This document shows, one piece after another, positions 21,667-28,829 of a DNA stretch of 64,000 nucleotides. The notes under the pieces were generated by a model. That model had not been told where the DNA came from and did no database searches. It saw nothing but the letters and a program-made list of their open reading frames with translations. Source of the DNA: Streptomyces sp. NBC_01197 (GTDB lineage Bacteria; Actinomycetota; Actinomycetes; Streptomycetales; Streptomycetaceae); NCBI RefSeq assembly GCF_036010505.1, contig NZ_CP108569.1, forward strand, positions 4,630,001 to 4,694,000. The letters are read 5' to 3'. The translations under genes and the position numbers were made by a program. The stretch's first letter is position 1. Every line of letters begins with the position of its first letter.

Positions 21667-23169
21667 TCAGCCGGCCAGTACCTCGGCCGCTGCCACACCC
21701 GATGCGGTGGTGGCTCCGTAGGTCGTGATGTGCACCGCACCCTGGGTCGCGGAGGCCGGCAGGCCCATCTCGATCACTACGGAGTCGGGCCGCGCGGTCA
21801 GCAGGTGCTTGAGGGAGTCCGTCATCCAGGTGTGCCGACAGGCGTCCCGGACCACTACGACCAGCGGGCGTTCGGTGGCGGGGTCCAGCGCGTACTGGTC
21901 GAGTACGGTCAGGTCCGCCGCCACGTCCTCCTCGTGGATCCCGACCGAGGTCGTTCCGGCCAGCCGCTCGCGCAGCGGGGCCGCGACGCCCCAGGGTGTC
22001 TCCTTGGCGATGGCGAGGTTCATCGACGGGATGAGCTCCACGACGTGCGGTGCCGCGTCGAGCGGCAGGGACCCGCCGTCGGCCAGGGTCAGGCGCAGCG
22101 CCCGCCGGGCGGCCACGAAGCCGATGTCCGACTTGATCCGGTGCGGTGGCGTGGCGTGGAAGATGCCGTTCGACCAGGCCGAGAACTCCTCGACGCGTGC
22201 GGCCGCTTCTCTCAGCCGCTCCTCGGACAGCTCACCGTCGTGCACGGCGGACACCAGGGCCGCGCTCAGCAGGCCGACCACCTCGGGGTCGGCGCTCTCG
22301 CCGCCGACGCACACCGCGTCTGCGCCGCCCGCGACCGCCCGTACCGTGGCGCCGTCGATACCGTAGAGACCGCTGACGGCCCCCATCTCGATGGCGTCCG
22401 TGATGACCAGGCCGTCGAAGCCCATCTCCGTGCGCAGCAGGTCGACGAGGAGGCGGGGGCTCAGCGTGGCGGGGAGGTCGGCGTCGTAGGCCGGTACGAG
22501 CAGATGGCCGCTCATGACGGCCCGTACACCGCTCTCCATGGCCGCGTGGAACGGCGGCAGCGCCTGCTCCCTGACGGATTCGGCGGTCGCGTCGTAGCGG
22601 GGCAGTCCGAGATGGGAGTCCACCGCGGTATCACCGTGTCCGGGGAAGTGCTTGGCGCAGGCGGCCACTCCGGCGGACTGGAGACCGCGGATCCAGGCGC
22701 CGGTGTGCCGGGCCACCAGATCCGGGGTCGAGCCGAACGACCTGACGCCGATGACCGGGTTGTTCGGATTCGAGTTGACGTCCGCACTGGGGGCGTAGGT
22801 CAGGCTGATGCCGGCGGAGTGCAGCTCGTGGCCGATGTCCCGGCCGACGGCCTCGGTCAGCTCCGTGTCGTCGATCGCGCCCAGTGCCAGATTCCCCGGG
22901 CGGGTGCTGCCGGTCAGCGACTCGATCCTGGTGACGTCGCCGGCCTCCTCGTCGATGGCGATGATGAGGTCCGGGTTCTCCGCGCGCAGCTGCCGGGTGA
23001 GCCGGACCAGCTGACCGGGGTTGGCGATGTTGCGCGAGAAGAGAACCACGCTGGACAGTCCCTCACCGATCCGGCGGAGCAGCCAGTCCGGTGCCTCGGT
23101 GCCCTTGAAACCAGGCTGGAGGATCTTGTAGGCGAGGTGCGTCAGTTCACTGCTTGGTGTGCTGGGCAA
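21667..23169 (-). CDS. Glycoside hydrolase family 3 beta-N-acetylhexosaminidase (NagZ-like)
   Basis: 500 residues. The diagnostic NagZ/GH3 motif KHFPGHGDT is at about residues 171-179, with a His-containing loop, and the nucleophile Asp is in VITDAIEMG (about 255). IDEEAGDVTR and RSFGSTPDLVA are also family-typical. The C-terminal ~160 residues form the second alpha/beta domain. No signal peptide, so a cytoplasmic enzyme cleaving GlcNAc from chitin or cell-wall oligosaccharides is expected. It starts at TTG 23169 with AGGAAGG upstream. A near-perfect DasR operator lies about 80 bases upstream, implying control by the GlcNAc regulator. A housekeeping role in cell-wall recycling is the alternative. 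Confidence 0.88.
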   Translation of the reverse strand: MPSTPSSELTHLAYKILQPGFKGTEAPDWLLRRIGEGLSSVVLFSRNIANPGQLVRLTRQLRAENPDLIIAIDEEAGDVTRIESLTGSTRPGNLALGAIDDTELTEAVGRDIGHELHSAGISLTYAPSADVNSNPNNPVIGVRSFGSTPDLVARHTGAWIRGLQSAGVAACAKHFPGHGDTAVDSHLGLPRYDATAESVREQALPPFHAAMESGVRAVMSGHLLVPAYDADLPATLSPRLLVDLLRTEMGFDGLVITDAIEMGAVSGLYGIDGATVRAVAGGADAVCVGGESADPEVVGLLSAALVSAVHDGELSEERLREAAARVEEFSAWSNGIFHATPPHRIKSDIGFVAARRALRLTLADGGSLPLDAAPHVVELIPSMNLAIAKETPWGVAAPLRERLAGTTSVGIHEEDVAADLTVLDQYALDPATERPLVVVVRDACRHTWMTDSLKHLLTARPDSVVIEMGLPASATQGAVHITTYGATTASGVAAAEVLAG

Positions 23170-23243
23170 GGTCAGCCGGGCCTTCCTGGCGTGCCGATAG
23201 GGGACCGAGCCGCCACAGGCGGGCCATGTACTTGGCCATGCGC

Positions 23244-23257
23244 TTGGTCCAGACCAA
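23244..23257 (-). promoter_or_regulatory. DasR-like (dre) operator upstream of the GH3 gene
   Basis: TTGGTCCAGACCAA is a 14-bp near-palindrome matching the published dre core TGGTCTAGACCA at all but one central position. A further half-site GGACCAA at 23272-23278 makes a second, wider inverted repeat with 23244-23250. The position about 75-90 bases upstream of the GH3 start fits repression of a GlcNAc-releasing enzyme. Confidence 0.75.
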
Positions 23258-23278
23258 TTGGATAGTGGCCTGGACCAA

Positions 23279-23921
23279 GCGTCACGTCAAGTGCCGTGAA
23301 GGTGTGCGCTCGCCCCTGTTCGCCCGGAATGACTGCCCGTCAGTACCGCTCCGTCTGCCCCGAAATGGGGCCGCATGGCTCTGGTGTTCCGGCGCGAGGG
23401 AGGGTGGATTCCGGCGTTGCGGAACTGCGTCGGCAGCTGAACTTGGCTAGTTCTGGCGGGAGTTCATGGATCGACGGGCTCCTGGGCGATTCCCTTCGCC
23501 TCGGCCGCCGGGCGGTACCGGCCATGCTCGATGACCGGCCTGGCCGGGGCGGCGGTCTCGTACGGGTCCGCCGGGGCGTCCGGCAGGGCGGGTCCCGGTG
23601 TACGGAAGGCGCGCTGTTACGGGTCGCGGGGCCCCGGGTCCGGACGGGCTCACGCGGGGCCGGGAAGCGAGCGGCGCGTGAACGGTGAACGGTCACCGAG
23701 GTCCTGCGTGATACAAGACCGGGCGCGACATGCCTCGCCCGGCCTCCGAGTCACTCCGGGAATTCCCGCATGAATGCCTGTGAACGCCATGATCATTTCG
23801 CCGTTCACCATTCAATTGAAGCCTTGAGGACCGGGATCCCTGGCTCCCTTTGCGTGCGTCCGGTTCCTGAGTTTGACTGAGACCGCAAGGAACGAATCCC
23901 CCTATACGGATGGGAAGCGTC
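23279..23921. other. Long intergenic region upstream of the peptide operon
   Basis: About 640 bases without a supportable gene. The part from 23740 to 23921 is less G+C-rich and has two perfect palindromes: CGGGAATTCCCG (23757-23768) and TTCAATTGAA (23811-23820). A 36-codon ORF with two Cys runs from ATG 23770 to 23880; it lacks a good ribosome-binding site and I do not call it a gene. A TTGACT at 23873-23878 is the only -35-like hexamer; no well-spaced -10 is seen. Confidence 0.35.
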
Positions 23922-24110
23922 ATGTACTCCACTGAACCGGTGACCGACCGCCTGGCAACCGACCTCGATGAGGATGTCGAGGCTGCGCTCAACCCGGGCG
24001 AGGCCGAAGGCGTCTTCCGCGACTCGCGTGAATGCGCGAGCCTGGCGCTGATCAGCGGAGGAGGCAGCTTGCTGCTCTCGCCGCCGACTCCGCGCCCGAA
24101 GAGGGCGTAA
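23922..24110 (+). CDS. Small acidic peptide, candidate precursor of a modified peptide
   Basis: 62 residues from ATG 23922 (GGGAAG four bases upstream; an in-frame ATG at 23910 is the alternative). Residues 1-37 are strongly acidic (VTDRLATDLDEDVEAAL, NPGEAEG), like a RiPP leader. From Cys38 the sequence changes to a neutral, hydrophobic, Ser/Gly/Leu-rich stretch (CASLALISGGGSLLL) and a Pro-rich end (SPPTPRPKRA). It is the first gene of a five-gene operon whose next start is only ten bases away. I do not recognise the family. A RiPP-like precursor is an inference from size, charge asymmetry and context; a small regulatory protein is the alternative. Confidence 0.5.
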   Translation: MYSTEPVTDRLATDLDEDVEAALNPGEAEGVFRDSRECASLALISGGGSLLLSPPTPRPKRA

Positions 24111-24120
24111 GCAGGCGCAC

Positions 24121-24807
24121 ATGGACGAGTCAAGTGCGTCCTCCCGCATCGCGGGGGCTGTGCGTGACCTGGCGTCCGAGGTGGTCTTCGCTCTGCAGAG
24201 CGAAGACCACCTCTCCACGGTCTGCGGCGCCGCCGGAATCGGCGAGGACGACAGAACCGGGATCGCCGCGGTCAGGGTGATCGGGGCCGATCTCCTGCTG
24301 CCGAGCCTGCTGTACGGACGTGATCCGCACCCCGGTGACGTGGCGGTGCTCCAGCGTGCCGTGATCGACTTCCCGCCGCGCGCGGGCGCCCCGGCGGCGA
24401 GCACCTGGAGCCACTGGGCGATGGAGTCGGCGCTCGGCACACCGCCGACCGGCGACACGGTGGTGGAACCCGATGCCGCGTGGCTCGAACAGGCCCCCTG
24501 GCAGGCGTTCACCCACCAGCTCTCCGTACTCGCCCCGCTCGCCAGACCCGCTTCCGCCTCGGCGGTCAACCGGGCCGCGAGCCGCCGGCCGGCCGACGTG
24601 GCCCGTGGATTCGTCCGAGCCGTACGGCGCCGCGACTGGCTCCAGGCAGCCGGGGCCGGCCGCTGGCTGGCCACGCTCGACGGGGTGCCCGACACCCTGG
24701 GCCTGGCCGCCGGCCTGGACTTCGTCCAGCTCATGGGCGGTCAGGATCCCCGGGTGGCCCTCCATCTGCGCGCGGCCGGACTGATCAGGTCGGGACAGGC
24801 GCGGTGA
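24121..24807 (+). CDS. Unrecognised protein, second gene of the peptide operon
   Basis: 228 residues, no signal peptide or membrane segment. Visible blocks are AAVRVIGADLLLPSLLYGR, STWSHWAMESALG and, near the C-terminus, VPDTLGLAAGLDFVQLMGG. The composition is Ala/Leu-rich and probably all-helical. ATG at 24121 is ten bases after the peptide stop, with only a weak ribosome-binding site (AGCAGG). The stop overlaps the next gene's GTG (GTGA). I see no catalytic motif. A helical partner or scaffold of the two following proteins is possible but unproven. Confidence 0.6.
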   Translation: MDESSASSRIAGAVRDLASEVVFALQSEDHLSTVCGAAGIGEDDRTGIAAVRVIGADLLLPSLLYGRDPHPGDVAVLQRAVIDFPPRAGAPAASTWSHWAMESALGTPPTGDTVVEPDAAWLEQAPWQAFTHQLSVLAPLARPASASAVNRAASRRPADVARGFVRAVRRRDWLQAAGAGRWLATLDGVPDTLGLAAGLDFVQLMGGQDPRVALHLRAAGLIRSGQAR

Positions 24808-25769
24808 CCGCCGCCCCGGAGGCGCGAACGCAACCACCGGGCACCGGGCTTGTGCACGGTGTCGCGGGCGCCGCCCTGGACTGGGTGCGGGAGAACCGCA
24901 CCGGGTTCGCGCTGCCCGACGACGTCCTGGAACCCCACACCGATGTCAACCGCACCATGAAGCCCCTGGGCGAACTGGCGCAGCTCTGCACCACGGTCCG
25001 CCGCCGTACCCATCCCGACGACCCGCATCACGCGGCGGCTGCCGCTCTCGTACGGTTCGCCTGGGAGCAGGTCCGCGAGGGGGAGCTGCTCCTCGACCTG
25101 GCCCGCAACGAGCCGTTCGCCACGTACCCCTTCGAGATCTACGCGGCCTTCGCGGGTGAAGGCCTGCGACACGAGGGCTTCGAACGCCTCGCCTCCATCG
25201 TTGCCACCACCCGGAGCTGGGCGCTCACCGAGCAGCAGGCCAACCGCGAGCTGGGGCTGCTCAACTCCGAGCGGCGGATCGGCGTTCCCGCGCACACGGC
25301 GGCGGACCCGGTGCTGCACCGCACCTGGCTCGGCGGGCTGCCCGAGCCGTGGACCTTCGAGCGCGCTTCCGGGTACGCCCTGACGCATGTGGTCTTCCAC
25401 CTCACGGACTGGGGCAACGCCCCGCAGCGGATGCCGTACGACGTCGCCGGGTATCTCGGCACCTGGCTGCCGGCGTGGATCGACGGCTGCTTCGAGAACG
25501 GCCAGTGGGACCTGGGGGGCGAGCTGCTCGCCGTCGCCGCGTGTCTGCCTGACCCGCCGCCGGTGGAGCTGGTGGAGACCTGCTGGCCGGTGCTCGCCGC
25601 CGTACAGGACGCCACGGGCGCCGTCCCCGAGACGGGCCCGCCCGATACCGGCGAGACTCCGCGTGAGTTCCTGAACTGCTACCACTCCACGCTGGTCACG
25701 GCCTTCGCGGCCGCCCTGACCCTGGCCCGGAACGGCCTGGTCGGCCCACCGGACGGAGGTGCCGTATGA
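24804..25769 (+). CDS. Unrecognised helical protein, paralogue 1 (DUF6895-like?)
   Basis: 321 residues from GTG 24804, overlapping the previous stop by 4 bases. It aligns over its length with the next gene product: LDWVRENRTGF, KPLGELAQL, YPFEIYAAF, the central THVVFHLTDWG, then GYLGTWLPAWIDG, WDLGGELLAVAACLP, an AVQDATGAVPETG block and YHSTLVTAFAAAL near the end. The helical repeats plus a Q..x-G-A-x-P block recall alpha/alpha-toroid proteins such as terpene-cyclase-like folds; this is only a resemblance. The conserved His, Asp and Trp of the central motif could form an active or metal site. From memory it may belong to DUF6895; not verified. Cytoplasmic. Confidence 0.65.
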   Translation: MTAAPEARTQPPGTGLVHGVAGAALDWVRENRTGFALPDDVLEPHTDVNRTMKPLGELAQLCTTVRRRTHPDDPHHAAAAALVRFAWEQVREGELLLDLARNEPFATYPFEIYAAFAGEGLRHEGFERLASIVATTRSWALTEQQANRELGLLNSERRIGVPAHTAADPVLHRTWLGGLPEPWTFERASGYALTHVVFHLTDWGNAPQRMPYDVAGYLGTWLPAWIDGCFENGQWDLGGELLAVAACLPDPPPVELVETCWPVLAAVQDATGAVPETGPPDTGETPREFLNCYHSTLVTAFAAALTLARNGLVGPPDGGAV

Positions 25770-26773
25770 ACGACAGCGAGCAGACAGCAGACGCGGCAGC
25801 CAGTACCGGCACCGGCACCGGCACCGGCACCGGCACAGGCACAGGCACCGCCACCGGCATCCGGCGGATCCACGACGTCGGATCACGCGCCCTGGAGTGG
25901 CTGTACGCCCACCGCGACGGCTTCCGGCTGGAGGACGACCCGGACCCGGAGGCCGGGGCGCTGGACCGCTTCAAGCCGCTCGGCGAGCTGGCCCTCATCG
26001 GGAAGGTCATCTTCCGCGAGGGCGTCGCGGGCTCGAAGCAGGCCGCGACCGCGCAGAAGCTGCTGGATCACGCCTGGCACGAACTGCTGGCGTCCGGAGC
26101 CAGGCTCGCCGAGGGCCAGACCCATGAACCGCTGTCGCCGGTGCCCTTCGAGGTCTACGTACCGTTCAAGGAGCTCGGCTACAGCAATCCGCGGATCGAG
26201 GCCGCGGCCCGGCTCAACCACCGGCTCGTCAGTCGGCAGGTGCTGGAAGTGCTGCCGGTCCGCCGACTCGGGCTCTCCGCCATGGAACGCCGCTTCGGTC
26301 TCGCGCCCGGCCTGCCGGAGGACGAGGCCGCCGCCCGCACCTGGCTCGCGCACCGCCCGGAGCCGTGGACGGTGGAGGGCCACATCGGCTACGACATCAC
26401 GCACACGGTGTTCCATCTGACCGACTGGGGTGAGAACCCGTCCGGTCTGCCCCCGGCCATCGCCGACTATCTGGCCATCTGGCTGCCGGTCTGGCTGGAC
26501 GACTGGCTCGCCCTCGGACGGTGGGACCTGCTCGGCGAACTGCTCGTCGTGGACGCGTGCCTGCCGGAACCGACGCTGGACCCGGCGGCCTGGCGCGGCT
26601 TCGCGGCCGCCCAGCAGCCCGACGGCGCGATGCCCGTGCGGGGCCCGATGCCCGAGGGCGACGAGGAGCACGTCTTCGATCTCGTCTACCACCCGACCCT
26701 GGTGGCCGCGTTCGCCTCCGCCCTTGCGGTCTCCCGCGCCATGGCCGACCTGACCGCACCGGCCCCTTCATGA
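25766..26773 (+). CDS. Unrecognised helical protein, paralogue 2 (DUF6895-like?)
   Basis: 335 residues. ATG at 25766 (GGAGG upstream) overlaps the previous stop by ATGA. After an N-terminal Thr-Gly repeat (about residues 14-30, encoded by a hexanucleotide array) it follows the same plan as the preceding protein: LEWLYAHRDGF, KPLGELALI, VPFEVYVPF, THTVFHLTDWG, DYLAIWLPVWLDD, WDLLGELLVVDACLP, QQPDGAMPVRG and YHPTLVAAFASAL. Tandem paralogues that both keep the THxVFHLTDWG block suggest a heterodimer or two successive reactions on the same substrate. No known catalytic family was identified. Confidence 0.65.
   Translation: MNDSEQTADAAASTGTGTGTGTGTGTGTATGIRRIHDVGSRALEWLYAHRDGFRLEDDPDPEAGALDRFKPLGELALIGKVIFREGVAGSKQAATAQKLLDHAWHELLASGARLAEGQTHEPLSPVPFEVYVPFKELGYSNPRIEAAARLNHRLVSRQVLEVLPVRRLGLSAMERRFGLAPGLPEDEAAARTWLAHRPEPWTVEGHIGYDITHTVFHLTDWGENPSGLPPAIADYLAIWLPVWLDDWLALGRWDLLGELLVVDACLPEPTLDPAAWRGFAAAQQPDGAMPVRGPMPEGDEEHVFDLVYHPTLVAAFASALAVSRAMADLTAPAPS
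25805..25858 (+). repeat. In-frame hexanucleotide array (ACCGGC)n
   Basis: Nine consecutive six-base units: five perfect ACCGGC, then variants ACAGGC, ACAGGC, ACCGCC and ACCGGC. They encode a Thr-Gly linker at the N-terminus of the second paralogue. The unit length keeps frame, so copy-number change would alter linker length without disrupting the gene. Confidence 0.85.
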
Positions 26774-27975
26774 CGAGGAAGGCACCGGGAACGGGACCCG
26801 AGTCGGGACCGGAGACGGCGGCGGCGGTGGCGGAAGAGACGGGGACGGAACAGATGTCGACACGCACGCGGACGCGGACCGGGACCGCCGATCGCCTGGC
26901 CGCCGCCGCGCAGGCCATCGACGCCCCGGGCCTCGTCATCGCGGTGAGCCACCGCGGCCACCGCACGGTCCACTGCGGGGGCGGCGCCCCTCCGCCGGTC
27001 CTCCCGCGCGACCAGCAGCGGTACGAGATCGGCTCGGCGTCGAAGACGTTCACCGGCCTCCTCCTCGCGGAACTCGTGGGCACCGGCCGCCTCTCGTACG
27101 ACGACGTGGCCGCCCGCCACTTGGCGCCGGGCCGGACGCCGGACACCGCCCCCAGGAACCCGGCGACCCTGCGGCACCTGATCACGCACACCGCCGGGCT
27201 GCCCGCCCTGCCGGCCGACTTCTACCCGCAGGCGGTACGGCGCTGGTCGACCGACCCGTACCGGGGCTACCCGGCCGAACGCGTCGTAGCCGCCTACCTC
27301 CGCACCCGGCCACGCCACCGCCCGGGCACCCGCTGGCACTACTCCAACTTCGGCGCTTCGGTCCTGGGCCACACTCTCGCCGCCGCGACGGCCACCCCAT
27401 GGGAGGAACTGATCACCCAGCAGGTCCTGACCCCGCTCGGCCTGGCCGAGACCCGCCTGCACCCGGAGGGCACAGGCGGACCGGGCACAGACAGGCCGGG
27501 CACAGACAGGCCGGGCACAGGCGGACCGGGCGCGGGCGGACCGAGCACGGACCGGCCGGGCGCCGACGCCACGGGGTACCGCCCGAACGGCATGACTCCC
27601 GTACCGGGTCTGGCCATGGGCGGCTTCCAGCCCGCAGGCGCCGTACGAGCGACCCCCGGCGACCTCCTGACCTACCTGGAAGCACACCTGGACCCGGCCG
27701 GCACCCCGCTGGAGACCGCCCTCCACACCATCCGCCGCCCCGTGCTCCGCCGTGGAACGGGCCACCGTCACACCCACACCCTCGCCTGGTTCCAACACCC
27801 CTCACCGCAGGGCCCGTTGTACTTCCACGCGGGCGCCACCACCGGCCAGCAGGCATTCATCGGCTTCCGGCCCGCCACACACACGGCCGTGGTGGCCGTG
27901 GCCACCCGCCGTATCCGCCTCCGGGACACGTTCATCGCGACGGCGTACGCACTGCTCAGCGAGGAATCCGGCTGA
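26770..27975 (+). CDS. Beta-lactamase-fold serine hydrolase (class C / DD-peptidase type)
   Basis: 401 residues from ATG 26770, overlapping the previous stop by 4 bases (an internal ATG at 26854 is an alternative). Ser-x-x-Lys is SASK at about residues 89-92. The second motif YSN is near 191, and the third motif is HAG (YFHAGATTGQ, about 353) in place of KTG, as in many esterase/peptidase members. LRHLITHTAGLP is also family-typical. A Pro/Gly/Thr/Asp repeat (PGTDRPGTDRP and similar, bases 27476-27560) interrupts the domain. No clear signal peptide, so a cytoplasmic peptidase or esterase acting on the operon product is plausible, for example leader trimming or amide/ester chemistry. Confidence 0.85.
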   Translation: MTRKAPGTGPESGPETAAAVAEETGTEQMSTRTRTRTGTADRLAAAAQAIDAPGLVIAVSHRGHRTVHCGGGAPPPVLPRDQQRYEIGSASKTFTGLLLAELVGTGRLSYDDVAARHLAPGRTPDTAPRNPATLRHLITHTAGLPALPADFYPQAVRRWSTDPYRGYPAERVVAAYLRTRPRHRPGTRWHYSNFGASVLGHTLAAATATPWEELITQQVLTPLGLAETRLHPEGTGGPGTDRPGTDRPGTGGPGAGGPSTDRPGADATGYRPNGMTPVPGLAMGGFQPAGAVRATPGDLLTYLEAHLDPAGTPLETALHTIRRPVLRRGTGHRHTHTLAWFQHPSPQGPLYFHAGATTGQQAFIGFRPATHTAVVAVATRRIRLRDTFIATAYALLSEESG

Positions 27976-28259
27976 GTTGCAGCTGCACTCGCAACAATTC
28001 CTGGAAGCGGGCCGGTTGAGGAACAAGGGGATTCGGCTTGGTCCTCACCGGCTGCGGGGATCAAGCCGAAATGGCCGGCCCTGCGAGGCGATGTGCCGGC
28101 TATCCGATTTCTGATATTGGCGCCGGGGGCCTCACATCCACTATGTGGAGGTTACTTTCCGAACTCATGCCATCACGTGTAGTGTTTGGCGCGCCGCTGT
28201 CGACGCGGCCGTATTCCGTGAACGTCTGCTCTGCACGCCCCGATGGGAATGAGTAGCCA

Positions 28260-28814
28260 ATGTCCACAGGCACTTTCACAGCACATGGTCCGGACAGGAC
28301 TGGATGGCACACTGTGTCAGGTCGCCCGCCGGCTGACCCTGCGGTGACTGTCGAACCGATTTCCCGCGGGCGATGGATGCTCGCGGCTCAGGGGTACGTC
28401 CCCGTCTCGGTGCACCAGACATCCTCCGAGGTCCATCTCGTGTTCGCGCCTTCCCCGGAACCGGAGGCCTTTCCCGGGTACATGGCTGAAAGAGTCGAAT
28501 CGGCCGCGCCCCCGGAGCCCCTTACGGACCCCATACAAGTCGACCACGGTGCCCGCACGGTGCACGTCGCGGGGCGTCAACTCGAACTGCCGAAGCTGGA
28601 GTTCGACCTGTTGGCATATTTCATTTCCCGGCCGCTCCACGTCCATACGCGCCATCGGCTCATCGCTGCGATCTGGCCCGATTCAGCAGGCAGTGAGCGC
28701 ACGGTGGATGTGCATGTCGCCCGGCTGCGCCGCCGCCTCGGCCCGCAGTACCGAAAGGCCATCGCGACAGTGGTCGGCGTGGGCTACAAGTACGTTCCGG
28801 CCCCCGCGGGGTAA
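28260..28814 (+). CDS. Orphan OmpR/PhoB-type winged-helix regulator
   Basis: 184 residues. The C-terminal ~95 residues are a Trans_reg_C winged helix (IQVDHGARTVHVAGRQLELP, LEFDLLAYFISRP, RTVDVHVARLRRRLG, VVGVGYKYVP). The N-terminal ~90 residues are not a receiver domain: no conserved Asp phosphorylation pocket is visible. It therefore acts without a classical histidine kinase. It lies 284 bases downstream of the serine hydrolase in the same direction, and the gap has a TGCAGCTGCA palindrome (27978-27987). It could control the peptide operon. Convergent with the methyltransferase, 15 bases away. Ribosome-binding site weak (GGGAA). Confidence 0.8.
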   Translation: MSTGTFTAHGPDRTGWHTVSGRPPADPAVTVEPISRGRWMLAAQGYVPVSVHQTSSEVHLVFAPSPEPEAFPGYMAERVESAAPPEPLTDPIQVDHGARTVHVAGRQLELPKLEFDLLAYFISRPLHVHTRHRLIAAIWPDSAGSERTVDVHVARLRRRLGPQYRKAIATVVGVGYKYVPAPAG

Positions 28815-28829
28815 GCGGGAGGCCGGCCT

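Noticed and set aside
18956..23265. Long plus-strand frames (689 and 954 codons) across the minus-strand operon and GH3 gene
   Set aside because: Antisense shadows; the minus-strand genes have intact catalytic motifs and overlapping starts.
23296..23696. Overlapping 118-130-codon ORFs on both strands upstream of the peptide operon
   Set aside because: Biased composition, no ribosome-binding site, no motif; judged non-coding.
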